Made by a program: the position numbers and the translations under genes
From: a virus
Length of the DNA stretch: 49,107 bases
Virus record (IMG/VR): IMGVR_UViG_3300031227_000079
Coordinates: 1-49,107 of that record
Strand: one strand, 5' to 3'
The notes under the pieces: generated by a model
Databases searched by the model: none
Told to the model about the DNA's origin: nothing
Seen by the model: only the letters and a program-made list of their open reading frames with translations
Shown here: one piece after another, positions 16,199 through 23,879 of the stretch
Numbering within the stretch: position 1 is the first letter of the stretch
How the letters are laid out: the number at the start of each line of letters is the position of its first letter

Positions 16199-16682
16199 CG
16201 CGAGCGATTTTGACGACGAGAACGACGCCACCTACGAGCCCGGTAGCAAGCTACTGGAAGCGGGCAGCTATCACGTGCGAATCGCGGAGGTGGACGACCG
16301 CTACGATACCGAGTCATCCGTGCGGGTGACGTTCCAGGCGATCAGTGGCACGACGCCGGATCAGGAAGGGAAAGAGCGGCGGGCCTACTTCGATTTCAGC
16401 ACCGACGACTGGAAGCTGGACAAGGCGCAAGCCCAACTCGCTCAACTGTGCTTGGCTCTCGGCCTCATCAAGCCGCACGAGAAGAAGGATGTGGATTTGG
16501 TCGAGTTGGTGGACGGTGAGTGCATCGCCAGTTTCACGGAGAGCAACAAGGCCGATGCGAACGGCCGTCCGTATGTCAACTACGATCGGTGCTGGGCGAT
16601 TGGCAACCCAGACGCACCGGACGTGCCCGCTCCCGCCATCCCCGACGCCAGCGGCGAGGCGGATAGCCTGGACGACCTCTAA
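16182..16682 (+). CDS. DUF669-like single-strand DNA-binding protein
   Basis: An AAAAGGAATTG site precedes the ATG. The 166 residues start GFEIDASDFDDE, then LLEAGSYHVRIAEVDDRYD and a beta-rich core with TFQAISGTTPDQEGKERRAY, ending in a Pro and acidic tail (DASGEADSLDDL). This is the layout of DUF669 proteins and phage single-strand-binding proteins with acidic tails. Its place next to ERF supports a recombination or replication role. Confidence 0.7.
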   Translation: MGFEIDASDFDDENDATYEPGSKLLEAGSYHVRIAEVDDRYDTESSVRVTFQAISGTTPDQEGKERRAYFDFSTDDWKLDKAQAQLAQLCLALGLIKPHEKKDVDLVELVDGECIASFTESNKADANGRPYVNYDRCWAIGNPDAPDVPAPAIPDASGEADSLDDL

Positions 16683-16696
16683 CGTATACCTCGCGT

Positions 16697-16743
16697 GCCC
16701 CGTTCGCCGTTTTTGTAGCCATGGGCGGCGGGCGGGGGTTTTA
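16697..16743 (+). terminator. intrinsic terminator
   Basis: CCCCGTTCGCCG (16698-16709) pairs with CGGCGGGCGGGG (16726-16737) in a GC-rich 12-base-pair stem with two G-T pairs, followed by G and TTTT. It lies 15 bases after the DUF669-like stop and before the HNH gene, so it should end or attenuate the recombination transcript. Confidence 0.7.
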
Positions 16744-16757
16744 ACACCTGCAAGAGA

Positions 16758-17258
16758 ATGTCAATTATGTCTAGCAAGGTTGCCACAACAGATTACGTCT
16801 CGCTGCTACGTGACCCACGATGGCAAAAGAAGCGGCTTGAGGTAATGGACCGCGACAACTGGCGGTGTGTTGCCTGTGGCAGACCAGACCAAATGCTCCA
16901 CGTCCATCACATTGCGTATACAAACAAACCATGGGAAGCCCCGCTCTCTGATTTGCAAACGCTGTGCGAACGCTGTCACGACGAGCTTGGTAAGCATCCC
17001 AAGGGTGGCCCGTATTACGTGGTGGAAATGGACGAGTACGAGCCGGGCGTTGGTGATACGCATCTGAAGGTTGCATATAGACACTGCCCACTATGTGGGT
17101 GTTCTCGAACTGATTGCCATAGCGGGTGTGTAATCTTCGTGTGTGAATGCGACTCCCCTAAAAGCCCAAGGTGGGTAGATTCAATGTGGCAAGCTGACAC
17201 ATGCTCGGGTGACCCGGCCTATGTTTGCTCGCTGCCTGACCAATATTTATGTAAGTAA
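16758..17258 (+). CDS. HNH endonuclease
   Basis: The 166-residue protein has CVAC (37-40), HVHH (48-51) and CERCH (70-74), the Cys-His zinc and metal-binding signature of HNH nucleases. The second half has another Cys-rich part (CPLCGCSRTDC, then CVIFVCEC). It stands behind its own terminator and is not beside the terminase, so it may be a free-standing homing-type or recombination nuclease. The ribosome site is weak (AAGAGA). Confidence 0.75.
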   Translation: MSIMSSKVATTDYVSLLRDPRWQKKRLEVMDRDNWRCVACGRPDQMLHVHHIAYTNKPWEAPLSDLQTLCERCHDELGKHPKGGPYYVVEMDEYEPGVGDTHLKVAYRHCPLCGCSRTDCHSGCVIFVCECDSPKSPRWVDSMWQADTCSGDPAYVCSLPDQYLCK

Positions 17259-17260
17259 TC

Positions 17261-17770
17261 ATGCCCAGCACGGACGCACCAATCTTCAACCCGTTCACGA
17301 TCCTGGTCGATAGCCGCGAGCAGAAGCCCTACACATTCAAGGGAATCAAGGCCGATGCGAAGCACCGCTACCGCCCGCTGGTCATCGAGACTGAATGGCA
17401 AGCACTCAAGCAAGGCGACTACAGCATCAAGGGGTACGAGGACAAGATAACCGTCGAGCGCAAATCCCTTGCCGACCTCTACGGAACTGTCGGCCAAGGC
17501 CACGACCGATTCCGACGTGAACACGAACGGATGGCTGAACTGGACCGGGCGTTTGTGGTCATCGAAGGGACGTGGGAAGACATCCTCAACAAGCCGCCCT
17601 ATCACACCAAGCTGAATCCGAAGGCCGTCTTCCGCACAGCAACGAAGTGGGCTACCGTCTACAACGTCCACTGGATTGCGGTGGGCCGATACGGAGACAT
17701 GACCCCGAGGCGGGTCGCAGAGATAACGACGTTCCGAATCCTTCAAGCATATTGGGAGATGAAACAGTGA
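17261..17770 (+). CDS. ERCC4-type nuclease
   Basis: The 169-residue protein has the ERCC4/XPF nuclease signature: VDSREQ (16-21), GDYSI (52-56) and VERKSLADLYG (65-75), with the Asp, Glu-Arg-Lys core intact. Phage members cut branched or flapped DNA. It sits two bases after the HNH gene and is followed by an overlapping GTG start. It probably processes recombination intermediates with the ERF and DnaQ-like proteins. Confidence 0.75.
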   Translation: MPSTDAPIFNPFTILVDSREQKPYTFKGIKADAKHRYRPLVIETEWQALKQGDYSIKGYEDKITVERKSLADLYGTVGQGHDRFRREHERMAELDRAFVVIEGTWEDILNKPPYHTKLNPKAVFRTATKWATVYNVHWIAVGRYGDMTPRRVAEITTFRILQAYWEMKQ

Positions 17771-18015
17771 AAGTAACCATTGAACGAAGAGCGGAAGACG
17801 CTGCGCAAGGTATTAGTCTGGTCGATTTAACCGAGGGGGACTATGCAGAAATAATCCATTGTCCAAGTAGCCCCGATGATGTTGGGGTGTGGGTTCGCGC
17901 AGGCTTTGACGGCATCGTGACGGCCCTTGGGATTGACGCAGGCTTCGTCTCTGCCGAAACCCGAGTGAGAAAGCTCGCTATCGGCGAAGCCTGCGTCATC
18001 ACCCGAACTGAATAG
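17767..18015 (+). CDS. hypothetical small protein
   Basis: It begins with a GTG overlapping the ERCC4 stop (GTGA) and makes 82 residues (KVTIERRAEDAAQGISLVDL, then VRKLAIGEACVITRTE). The sequence is a compact beta-rich domain without recognised motifs. Coupling to the nuclease suggests a DNA-metabolism accessory, but nothing in the sequence shows this. Confidence 0.6.
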   Translation: MKVTIERRAEDAAQGISLVDLTEGDYAEIIHCPSSPDDVGVWVRAGFDGIVTALGIDAGFVSAETRVRKLAIGEACVITRTE

Positions 18016-18026
18016 GAACACGACTC

Positions 18027-18746
18027 ATGGAAATTGACGCAAGCACACTCGACCTAGAAACCAAACCGACACCCGCCTCAAATCTTGAGTTCAAGGCCGA
18101 AGGCTGGGAAGAGTTCGACGACATTTCGGACACAACAGAGGAATTCGCGGACCCGCCCATTCAGACCGTCCCATTCGAGGCTGAGAGTATCGGGCCGGAT
18201 GATGACGAACCTGCCGACGAACCTGATGGGGTTGCCGACACCGCCGAAGAAACCGAGCAAGAGACAACCGAAGACGAGATCATGGACGAGACGGACGGCA
18301 TGGACGAGACGGAACCTGTTGACGAATTGGCCGTCTTCGCCCCCGTCAACATCGACACACTACAGCGAGCACACGAGGCCGTTGAGCGGGCCGAGGCGGT
18401 CTACGTTCACGCGGAGCGGATCACAATGCTCGCATGTGGAGACTTGGCCCGAGCCAACAACCGACTCCAGGAGGCCGTCGCGGAGATTTGCGGCCAACCT
18501 GGCGAGTGTGACGGATGCGATCCCGACCCGGACGACGGTTGGGACATGGCGACCGTCGAGGCCATGGGCATCCCACAAGGCATGTGCGACTCGCTCCGCA
18601 CGATTGGCGTGACCAATTACGCGGAACTCATCCAGGCCCAGGCAAAGCCGAACTGGTGGAAGCACGCCCCCGGTATCGCCAAGGGCAAGGCCGCCATTAT
18701 TGACGCATGTGTGTCCCGTTTCCTCGAAAGGCAATCCAATGAATGA
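18027..18746 (+). CDS. hypothetical acidic protein with helical and HhH-like end
   Basis: The 239-residue product has a strongly acidic first half (residues about 25-100, DDDEPADEPDGVADTAEETE). A helical stretch follows (LQRAHEAVERAEAVYVHAER), then two CxxC-like Cys and an ending (GMCDSLRTIGVTNYAELIQA, then PGIAKGKAAIIDACV) resembling a helix-hairpin-helix DNA-binding module. It could be a recombination or replication accessory. I do not recognise a family. Confidence 0.6.
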   Translation: MEIDASTLDLETKPTPASNLEFKAEGWEEFDDISDTTEEFADPPIQTVPFEAESIGPDDDEPADEPDGVADTAEETEQETTEDEIMDETDGMDETEPVDELAVFAPVNIDTLQRAHEAVERAEAVYVHAERITMLACGDLARANNRLQEAVAEICGQPGECDGCDPDPDDGWDMATVEAMGIPQGMCDSLRTIGVTNYAELIQAQAKPNWWKHAPGIAKGKAAIIDACVSRFLERQSNE

Positions 18747-19041
18747 GGCACTCGCAACCGTCGAGCGTATCCTAGATTTGGAAGACAAGGTAGCAACACT
18801 GCAAACCAGCAACGCACGGCTCCAGCGGCACATCAACATCCTATGCAAGGCCGTCGATCCCGCAGCAACCGAATTACTAGCGGTGAGGTATGTCTACAAC
18901 TACCACCACAACTCTGACTCCCTCAATCCGCGTGCAGGAACTCATCCAGCGACTACGACAAAAGGACCGGATGGACCCGAGGGAAGTGTGGTCGCAATTA
19001 CAGGAGACGGGCAATTCTCTTCCACTCTCACTGGTCCGTGA
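18739..19041 (+). CDS. small coiled-coil protein, possibly with an artefactual 3' extension
   Basis: The ATG at 18739 overlaps the previous gene. The first 50 residues form a heptad-like helix (ALATVERILDLEDKVATLQT). After about residue 50 the translation turns into His/Asn/Pro-rich text that overlaps the next gene by 152 bases in another frame. The genuine gene probably ended near 18887 before a frame change, or the overlap is real. Function is unknown. Confidence 0.45.
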   Translation: MNEALATVERILDLEDKVATLQTSNARLQRHINILCKAVDPAATELLAVRYVYNYHHNSDSLNPRAGTHPATTTKGPDGPEGSVVAITGDGQFSSTLTGP

Positions 19042-19216
19042 GGTGGTTGAGTTTCAACGTCGCCAGTCCCGTGGGTGTTCGCGATCGGATATCCTATGGT
19101 TTGGCGAGCGGATCGTGAGAGAAGGCGAGCGGGTATTTTGTCCGACGTGCCACGCGAGATTGACGAGGGTTCCGTGTCGGGCGTGTTCATTACGAGAGAG
19201 GATGGAGACAAGATGA
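18890..19216 (+). CDS. hypothetical protein with carboxy-terminal zinc motif
   Basis: The ATG follows GGTGAGGT. The 108 residues contain a short Thr-rich start, a helical core (SIRVQELIQRLRQKDRMD, then SLVREVVEFQRRQ) and an ending with CPTCHARLTRVPCRAC, a likely zinc-binding site. Its stop overlaps the next ATG as ATGA. Similar small proteins occur in phage early operons. Function is unknown. Confidence 0.6.
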   Translation: MSTTTTTTLTPSIRVQELIQRLRQKDRMDPREVWSQLQETGNSLPLSLVREVVEFQRRQSRGCSRSDILWFGERIVREGERVFCPTCHARLTRVPCRACSLRERMETR

Positions 19217-19434
19217 GTGAAAGACAAGACGGCGGGCCAGCGTTTCCAGTGTCGTGGCAAGACCCCGACGGGCAGATGGTCGCCGAGCCCGGCATGTCCC
19301 TCCGTGAGTGGTTCGCGGGGCAGGCGCTCATTGGACTAATCAAACTGGGCCATGACTGCTACGACCAAGTAGCTGACAACTCTTATCGGTACGCCAACGC
19401 CATGCTAGCCGAACGCGAGAAGCCGAAGCAATGA
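19213..19434 (+). CDS. small conserved phage protein (GMSLREWFAGQAL type)
   Basis: The ATG at 19213 overlaps the preceding stop. The 73 residues (DGGPAFPVSW, then GMSLREWFAGQALIGLI, then ANAMLAEREKPKQ) match a very common small phage and prophage protein pattern. Its function is not known. Its stop again overlaps the next start as ATGA. Confidence 0.75.
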   Translation: MSERQDGGPAFPVSWQDPDGQMVAEPGMSLREWFAGQALIGLIKLGHDCYDQVADNSYRYANAMLAEREKPKQ

Positions 19435-19880
19435 ATAAACCAGAATACAAAATTGGAGATTGGGTACTAGTGGCGGCAACTGTCCACTTCGACTATCCAG
19501 ATGGCCGCAACCGCATTGCGATACGGCTAGCCGAAGGGGACCCGTTTATCGCTCAGATTGTTGGTGCAGCTTACCGGCAGCTTGGGGTGTACCAGGGCAC
19601 AAGAGGGCCCGACTTCAACGCGGATGGAGAATATGATGGCGATGCGGACCCGCCGTATTTGAAATGCACTAGTACGCAAGTTGTCTATCTAGTTCGTCGA
19701 GGCATGACCAACAAGACAATCGAAGTGCTGGCTGACGACCTGGCTCCATTGGAACAGAAGGGAAGTCTACCCTGGCGATGGACTCGTCCCTATCCGTGGA
19801 CCGACGACAACCGAAAGGAAATGAGCCAAATATCAAAAGACTTTCCGCGAGATTCCAAGGGAAGATTCGTGAAGCCATGA
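19431..19880 (+). CDS. hypothetical protein
   Basis: The 149 residues begin NKPEYKIGDWVLVAATVHFD, suggesting an SH3-like barrel (residues about 5-60), and end in a basic stretch (ISKDFPRDSKGRFVKP). The gene is coupled to its neighbours by ATGA overlaps at both ends, the second to the first half of the split symporter. I do not recognise the family. Confidence 0.6.
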   Translation: MNKPEYKIGDWVLVAATVHFDYPDGRNRIAIRLAEGDPFIAQIVGAAYRQLGVYQGTRGPDFNADGEYDGDADPPYLKCTSTQVVYLVRRGMTNKTIEVLADDLAPLEQKGSLPWRWTRPYPWTDDNRKEMSQISKDFPRDSKGRFVKP

Positions 19881-20173
19881 CCCCCACTGACTACCTCATC
19901 ATCTTGACCTACCTCGCCACCATCCTCCTGGTCGGTCGCTGGCACGCGAAGCGAAACAAGACGGCCGACGACTTTCTACTGGGTGGCCGACGCATGGGTA
20001 GCTTGCCGGTGGGGTTGTCGCTGTTCGTCAGTTGGTTCAGTGTCATCAGCTACACCGCCGTACCGGGCGAGGTCATCAAGCACGGCCCGTGGCTGTGGAC
20101 GGGGATGCTGGCCGCTCCGGTCGTGTTGTGGTTTACTGGGTGGAAAGTGATACCAAAATTGAGAGGGGAATGA
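19877..20173 (+). CDS. sodium:solute symporter, amino-terminal fragment (split gene)
   Basis: The ATG overlaps the previous stop. The 98 residues carry the start of an SSS-family transporter: a membrane helix (DYLIILTYLATILLVG), then the conserved DFLLGGRRMGSLPVGLSLF and SYTAVPGEVIKHG. The frame stops after FTGWKVIPKLRGE, in the loop where intact relatives continue toward a TSTYEYLE-like motif. The rest appears 2.4 kb downstream at 22552. A helicase and a methyltransferase lie between. Alone this fragment cannot form a transporter; the two halves may or may not assemble. Confidence 0.75.
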   Translation: MTPTDYLIILTYLATILLVGRWHAKRNKTADDFLLGGRRMGSLPVGLSLFVSWFSVISYTAVPGEVIKHGPWLWTGMLAAPVVLWFTGWKVIPKLRGE

Positions 20174-20174
20174 C

Positions 20175-21572
20175 GTGGGTTTGGCATACGCGGATTTTAT
20201 CGACAGTAAATTACGACTCAAAAAGGCCGCCGGCTTCGATCCTGGAGAGTTCCCGTTAGGCATGCACGACTGGCAAGCCGACGTTGCCCGGTGGGCATGT
20301 CGCGGTGGACGAGTGGCCGCCTTCCTCGATACGGGTCTAGGGAAAACGCTGATACAACTGGCATGGGCCGAGCAGATAGTCAACAAGTTTGGCGACGTGC
20401 TAATCCTCGCTCCACTGGCCGTATCACACCAAACGAGGCGAGAGGCCGAGAAGTTTAACATCGGCGTAGACGTTACGGTGTGCCGCGAACAATCCGACGT
20501 GCGGCCTGGAATCACCATTACCAACTACGAGCGATTGCACAAGTTCGACGTGAGTGGATTCGCTGGAGTGGTGCTCGACGAATCAGGCATACTCAAAGCG
20601 TACACTGGCAAGATCAAGCAAGAGCTATGCCGACTGTTTGCCGACTTCCGTTTTCGCCTCTGCTGTACGGCGACCCCTGCCCCTAATGACCATCTGGAAC
20701 TCGGCAACCACTCGGCCTTCCTTGGAATTCTGCCGTCGAATGAAATGATATCTCGGTGGTTTATCAACGACACGATGCATGCCGGGAATTACAGACTGAA
20801 GCACCATGCGGCCGACGACTTTTGGCGGTGGGTATCATCCTGGGCTGCCTGTGTCACCCATCCGCGTGACCTTGGGTACGAAGATGACCGTTACGATCTG
20901 CCGCCATTGCATCGACACATGCACATTGTATCGGCCGACGACTGCCCGCCTCCACCCGGTTGTTTGTTCCACACCGGCAATATATCAGCGACAAATATGC
21001 ACGGCGTCAAGCGTGCGACAATTGGAGCACGGGCCGAGGAGGTTGCCAGGATCATCGGTCAACCCGATGGCCGTCCGTGGGTTATATGGTGCGATACCAA
21101 CTACGAGGCCGACGAACTGAAGCGACGGATTCCCGACGCGGTAGAGATCCGTGGCAGCGATCACATGGACGTGAAAGAACAGCGGCTATTGGACTTCGGG
21201 ACTGGCAAAATAGAGCGGCTGATTACAAAGCCAGAGATTGCCGGCCATGGCCTGAACTGGCAACATTGCAACCGGGTAGTATTCGCTGGGCTCAGCTTTT
21301 CTATGGAGCGATTGTACCAGGCTATTCGCCGCTGCTGGCGGTTCGGGCAAACCCTCCCCGTAGAGTGTCACATGGTATCGACCGACGCGGAGGGTCAGAT
21401 AATCAAGACGCTCGAAACAAAGGAACGTGCTTTCGGGGAAATGCAAGAGGCGTTATGCGATGCGATCCATGACCACCAACTAGAAAGCGTCTACGGCCAA
21501 ACGGAACTACGGCCGACCGCTCGACACCAATCAACGGAGATACCGGAATGGCTACAGTCACAAGCAAATTAG
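20175..21572 (+). CDS. SF2 DNA helicase
   Basis: The GTG start follows the symporter fragment by one base. The 465-residue protein has Walker A-like DTGLGKT (52-58), motif II DESG (135-138, a phage variant of DEAD/DEAH), motif III TATPAP (165-170), and motif VI-like YQAIRRCWRFGQ near residue 390. It ends by overlapping the methyltransferase start by 25 bases, a pairing seen in other phages. It probably unwinds or remodels DNA in replication or recombination. Confidence 0.8.
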   Translation: MGLAYADFIDSKLRLKKAAGFDPGEFPLGMHDWQADVARWACRGGRVAAFLDTGLGKTLIQLAWAEQIVNKFGDVLILAPLAVSHQTRREAEKFNIGVDVTVCREQSDVRPGITITNYERLHKFDVSGFAGVVLDESGILKAYTGKIKQELCRLFADFRFRLCCTATPAPNDHLELGNHSAFLGILPSNEMISRWFINDTMHAGNYRLKHHAADDFWRWVSSWAACVTHPRDLGYEDDRYDLPPLHRHMHIVSADDCPPPPGCLFHTGNISATNMHGVKRATIGARAEEVARIIGQPDGRPWVIWCDTNYEADELKRRIPDAVEIRGSDHMDVKEQRLLDFGTGKIERLITKPEIAGHGLNWQHCNRVVFAGLSFSMERLYQAIRRCWRFGQTLPVECHMVSTDAEGQIIKTLETKERAFGEMQEALCDAIHDHQLESVYGQTELRPTARHQSTEIPEWLQSQAN

Positions 21573-22552
21573 ACGCGAAGGTTGGTGGGCAGGAACGCGG
21601 CGAAGGGTGGGCGATGTATCAGGCAGATTGTTGCGAGGCAATCAAGTCGCTGCCCGATAGCTCGATTCACTTGACGATGTACTCACCGCCCTTCGCCGGC
21701 CTGTACATCTACAGCGACCACGCGGCGGACATGGGGAACTCGGCCGACAACGAGGAGTTTATGCGGCACTACGAATACCTCGTTCCTGAGTTGCTTCGGG
21801 TCACCGTTCCCGGCCGTTTGTGCGTCGTCCACTGTAAGGACTTGCCGACCTACTACAACCGCGACGGGGCCGCCGGCCTATGGGACTTGCCGGGAGAGCT
21901 TATCCGGCTCCATGTTGCGGCCGGCTGGTCCTATCATAGCCGCGTGACGATTTGGAAGTGTCCAGTTACGGAGCGGGAACGCACGAATAATAACGGACTA
22001 CTCCATAAGACCGTACTCCGCGACCGCTCGCAGTGCCGCCAGGGAATGGCTGATTATCTCTTGGTGTTTCGCAAGACCCCCAATGGCACGCTGATGAGCG
22101 ACGAACCACTGAAGAGTACGGACGGCCTGACGGGCTACGTCGGCGAGACTGACCCTCGCGACCACGACGAACACCCGTCTCCATTCGCCCGGAAATCCAA
22201 CACGAGGCAAATGCAATCAATCCGAATCTGGCAACGGTACGCGGAACCAGTTTGGTGGGACATCAACCAGACGCGAGTGTTGAACTACAAACAGGCTCGC
22301 GACGGCAAGGATGAAAAGCATATCTGTCCGCTACAACTCGACGTTATCGACAGGGCTATACAGCTCTGGTCCGATCCGGGCGAAGTGGTTTTGTCACCGT
22401 TTGCGGGGATCGGTAGCGAGGGATACGGGGCAGTGTCGATGGGGCGGAAGTTCGTCGGCATCGAGTTGAAAGAGGGCTACTACAATACAGCCATCGGACA
22501 CCTACGCAAAGCAGAGTATGACTTGGTCCAGAAAGACCGAAGGTTATTCTAG
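21548..22552 (+). CDS. site-specific DNA methyltransferase (SPPF type)
   Basis: The 334-residue protein has catalytic motif IV SPPF (46-49), typical of N4-cytosine and some N6-adenine enzymes, and the AdoMet motif FAGIGSEGYGA near residue 285, giving the permuted IV-then-I order of the beta class. No restriction enzyme lies beside it, so it is probably an orphan that protects phage DNA or regulates. Its stop TAG shares a base with the GTG of the second symporter part. Confidence 0.8.
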   Translation: MATVTSKLDAKVGGQERGEGWAMYQADCCEAIKSLPDSSIHLTMYSPPFAGLYIYSDHAADMGNSADNEEFMRHYEYLVPELLRVTVPGRLCVVHCKDLPTYYNRDGAAGLWDLPGELIRLHVAAGWSYHSRVTIWKCPVTERERTNNNGLLHKTVLRDRSQCRQGMADYLLVFRKTPNGTLMSDEPLKSTDGLTGYVGETDPRDHDEHPSPFARKSNTRQMQSIRIWQRYAEPVWWDINQTRVLNYKQARDGKDEKHICPLQLDVIDRAIQLWSDPGEVVLSPFAGIGSEGYGAVSMGRKFVGIELKEGYYNTAIGHLRKAEYDLVQKDRRLF

Positions 22553-23625
22553 TGCAATCCACTGCTTACGAACTACTCGCCCCGCTCCGCTGCCAACGCC
22601 TCGCGTCGTGCCTCTTCCTCTCGATGCGTCTTGCCTGGATGGGTATGATAGTTCACATCACAACTACTCTCGTCGTGGCACCGCTAACCGGATGGCCTGT
22701 TTCCCCTCTCGCTGCCGCGTTAGTCGGTGCCACGCTTTTGTATTGCCTGGGCGGATTCCGGGCGGTTGTTTGGACGGACGTTCTGCAAGCACTGATTCTC
22801 TTTACGGGAGCCATCATCACTATCGGGTTGATAGCCCACCAAGTCCCTGCAAATGTGATTCCCATGGAGTGGCCCGCACTCAGCCTATCACTCGATCCAC
22901 GAGTGCGGGTCACTCTTCCTTGGGCCGTGTTGTCGGCCGCGTGCCTCGGAACGTCCGTCAAGGCAGGTGACCAGATGAACGCTCAACGCTTCCTGTCCGT
23001 GCCTAGCGTGTCCGCTGCCCGACGAGTGTTGTTCATTGGGTTTGGTTGTGACGTGGCGTTGACGCTACTCCTGGGCATCGTGGGCGTGTGTCTGCTGGCT
23101 TACTACGGCACGGCCGCAAACGCTGACGGTATCTTTCTGTCATACATATCATCTGAGTTGCCTTCTGGTGCCCGTGGGCTGGTGGTGGCTGCCTTGCTGG
23201 CGGCTGCCATGAGTAGTCTGTCGAGTGGTATCAACAGTTGCGTGAGTACGGTGGCGGTGGATTGGCTTCGCCCCAATTCCGGGGAAAGATTTGCGGTGGA
23301 AACCCGCCGAGTCGGTACCACCACCGCCACCGTCTCTCTCGCCCTCATCGTCTTCATCCTGTCATTACTAATCGGTTGCGTCCAAGGCAACCTAATCGAA
23401 CTGTGTTACAAGATTGTCAATCTACTTGCCACACCACTCGGCGGCCTGGTGCTTGTCGCCCTGTTCATACCACGGGCAGGCTGGCCGGCTGCGTGGTTGG
23501 GCTGCGGTGCATCGGTCGCCGTGGTGGTGTGGATAAACTACTTCAGTCCGTTTAGTTTTCTGGTGGCTAGCCCATTAGCGTTGGCCACTCAACTATCAAT
23601 CGCAATTTCAGGGAGTCGAAGATGA
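22552..23625 (+). CDS. sodium:solute symporter, carboxy-terminal fragment (split gene)
   Basis: It starts with a GTG overlapping the methyltransferase stop (TAGTG). The 357 residues resume the transporter where the fragment at 19877 breaks off: STAYELLAPL, then LFLSMRLAWMGMIVHIT, GGFRAVVWTDVLQALI, and ALLAAAMSSLSSGINSCVST, all SSS-family landmarks, with about ten membrane helices. Almost no residues seem lost at the break. In bacteria the family includes sialic-acid transporters. Its last codons (SPLALATQLSIAISGSRR) are repeated at 24130-24186. Confidence 0.75.
   Translation: MQSTAYELLAPLRCQRLASCLFLSMRLAWMGMIVHITTTLVVAPLTGWPVSPLAAALVGATLLYCLGGFRAVVWTDVLQALILFTGAIITIGLIAHQVPANVIPMEWPALSLSLDPRVRVTLPWAVLSAACLGTSVKAGDQMNAQRFLSVPSVSAARRVLFIGFGCDVALTLLLGIVGVCLLAYYGTAANADGIFLSYISSELPSGARGLVVAALLAAAMSSLSSGINSCVSTVAVDWLRPNSGERFAVETRRVGTTTATVSLALIVFILSLLIGCVQGNLIELCYKIVNLLATPLGGLVLVALFIPRAGWPAAWLGCGASVAVVVWINYFSPFSFLVASPLALATQLSIAISGSRR
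23577..23625 (+). repeat. junction repeat A, copy 1
   Basis: This 49-base segment covers the last symporter codons, the GGGAG ribosome site and the ATGA stop-start. It recurs at 24138-24186 with the same encoded ending and, more diverged, at 24461-24500. Confidence 0.8.
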
Positions 23626-23879
23626 AACGAGTAGTCGAAACAAAGGATGGTGGATTTGTGGCCATGTTCAACGAAAAGGTAGTGCTGTTCTGTGGTATTT
23701 ACATATACACCGGCACACTGTCGGGGGTTAATGATGACCACATTGAACTAACTAATCCGCAACTCGTGTACGAAACGGGCGAACTGACAACGGGCGATTG
23801 GAAAGACGCCCAGTCATTGCCGACGCCATGGCGTGTGATGCTTAAGGGCATTGAATCGTGGGGACCAGCAAAATGTTAA
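23622..23879 (+). CDS. hypothetical small protein
   Basis: The ATGA overlap fixes the start. The 85 residues are a beta-rich domain (GGFVAMFNEKVVLFCGIYIY) of the kind found in small phage or cargo proteins. It lies between the two copies of the symporter-end repeat, so it may have arrived as a cassette. No function is visible. Confidence 0.6.
   Translation: MKRVVETKDGGFVAMFNEKVVLFCGIYIYTGTLSGVNDDHIELTNPQLVYETGELTTGDWKDAQSLPTPWRVMLKGIESWGPAKC

Noticed and set aside
16758-17258. HNH gene as a packaging partner of the terminase
   Set aside because: It is about 19 kb from the terminase gene and lies among recombination genes behind its own terminator, so a packaging role is not supported.
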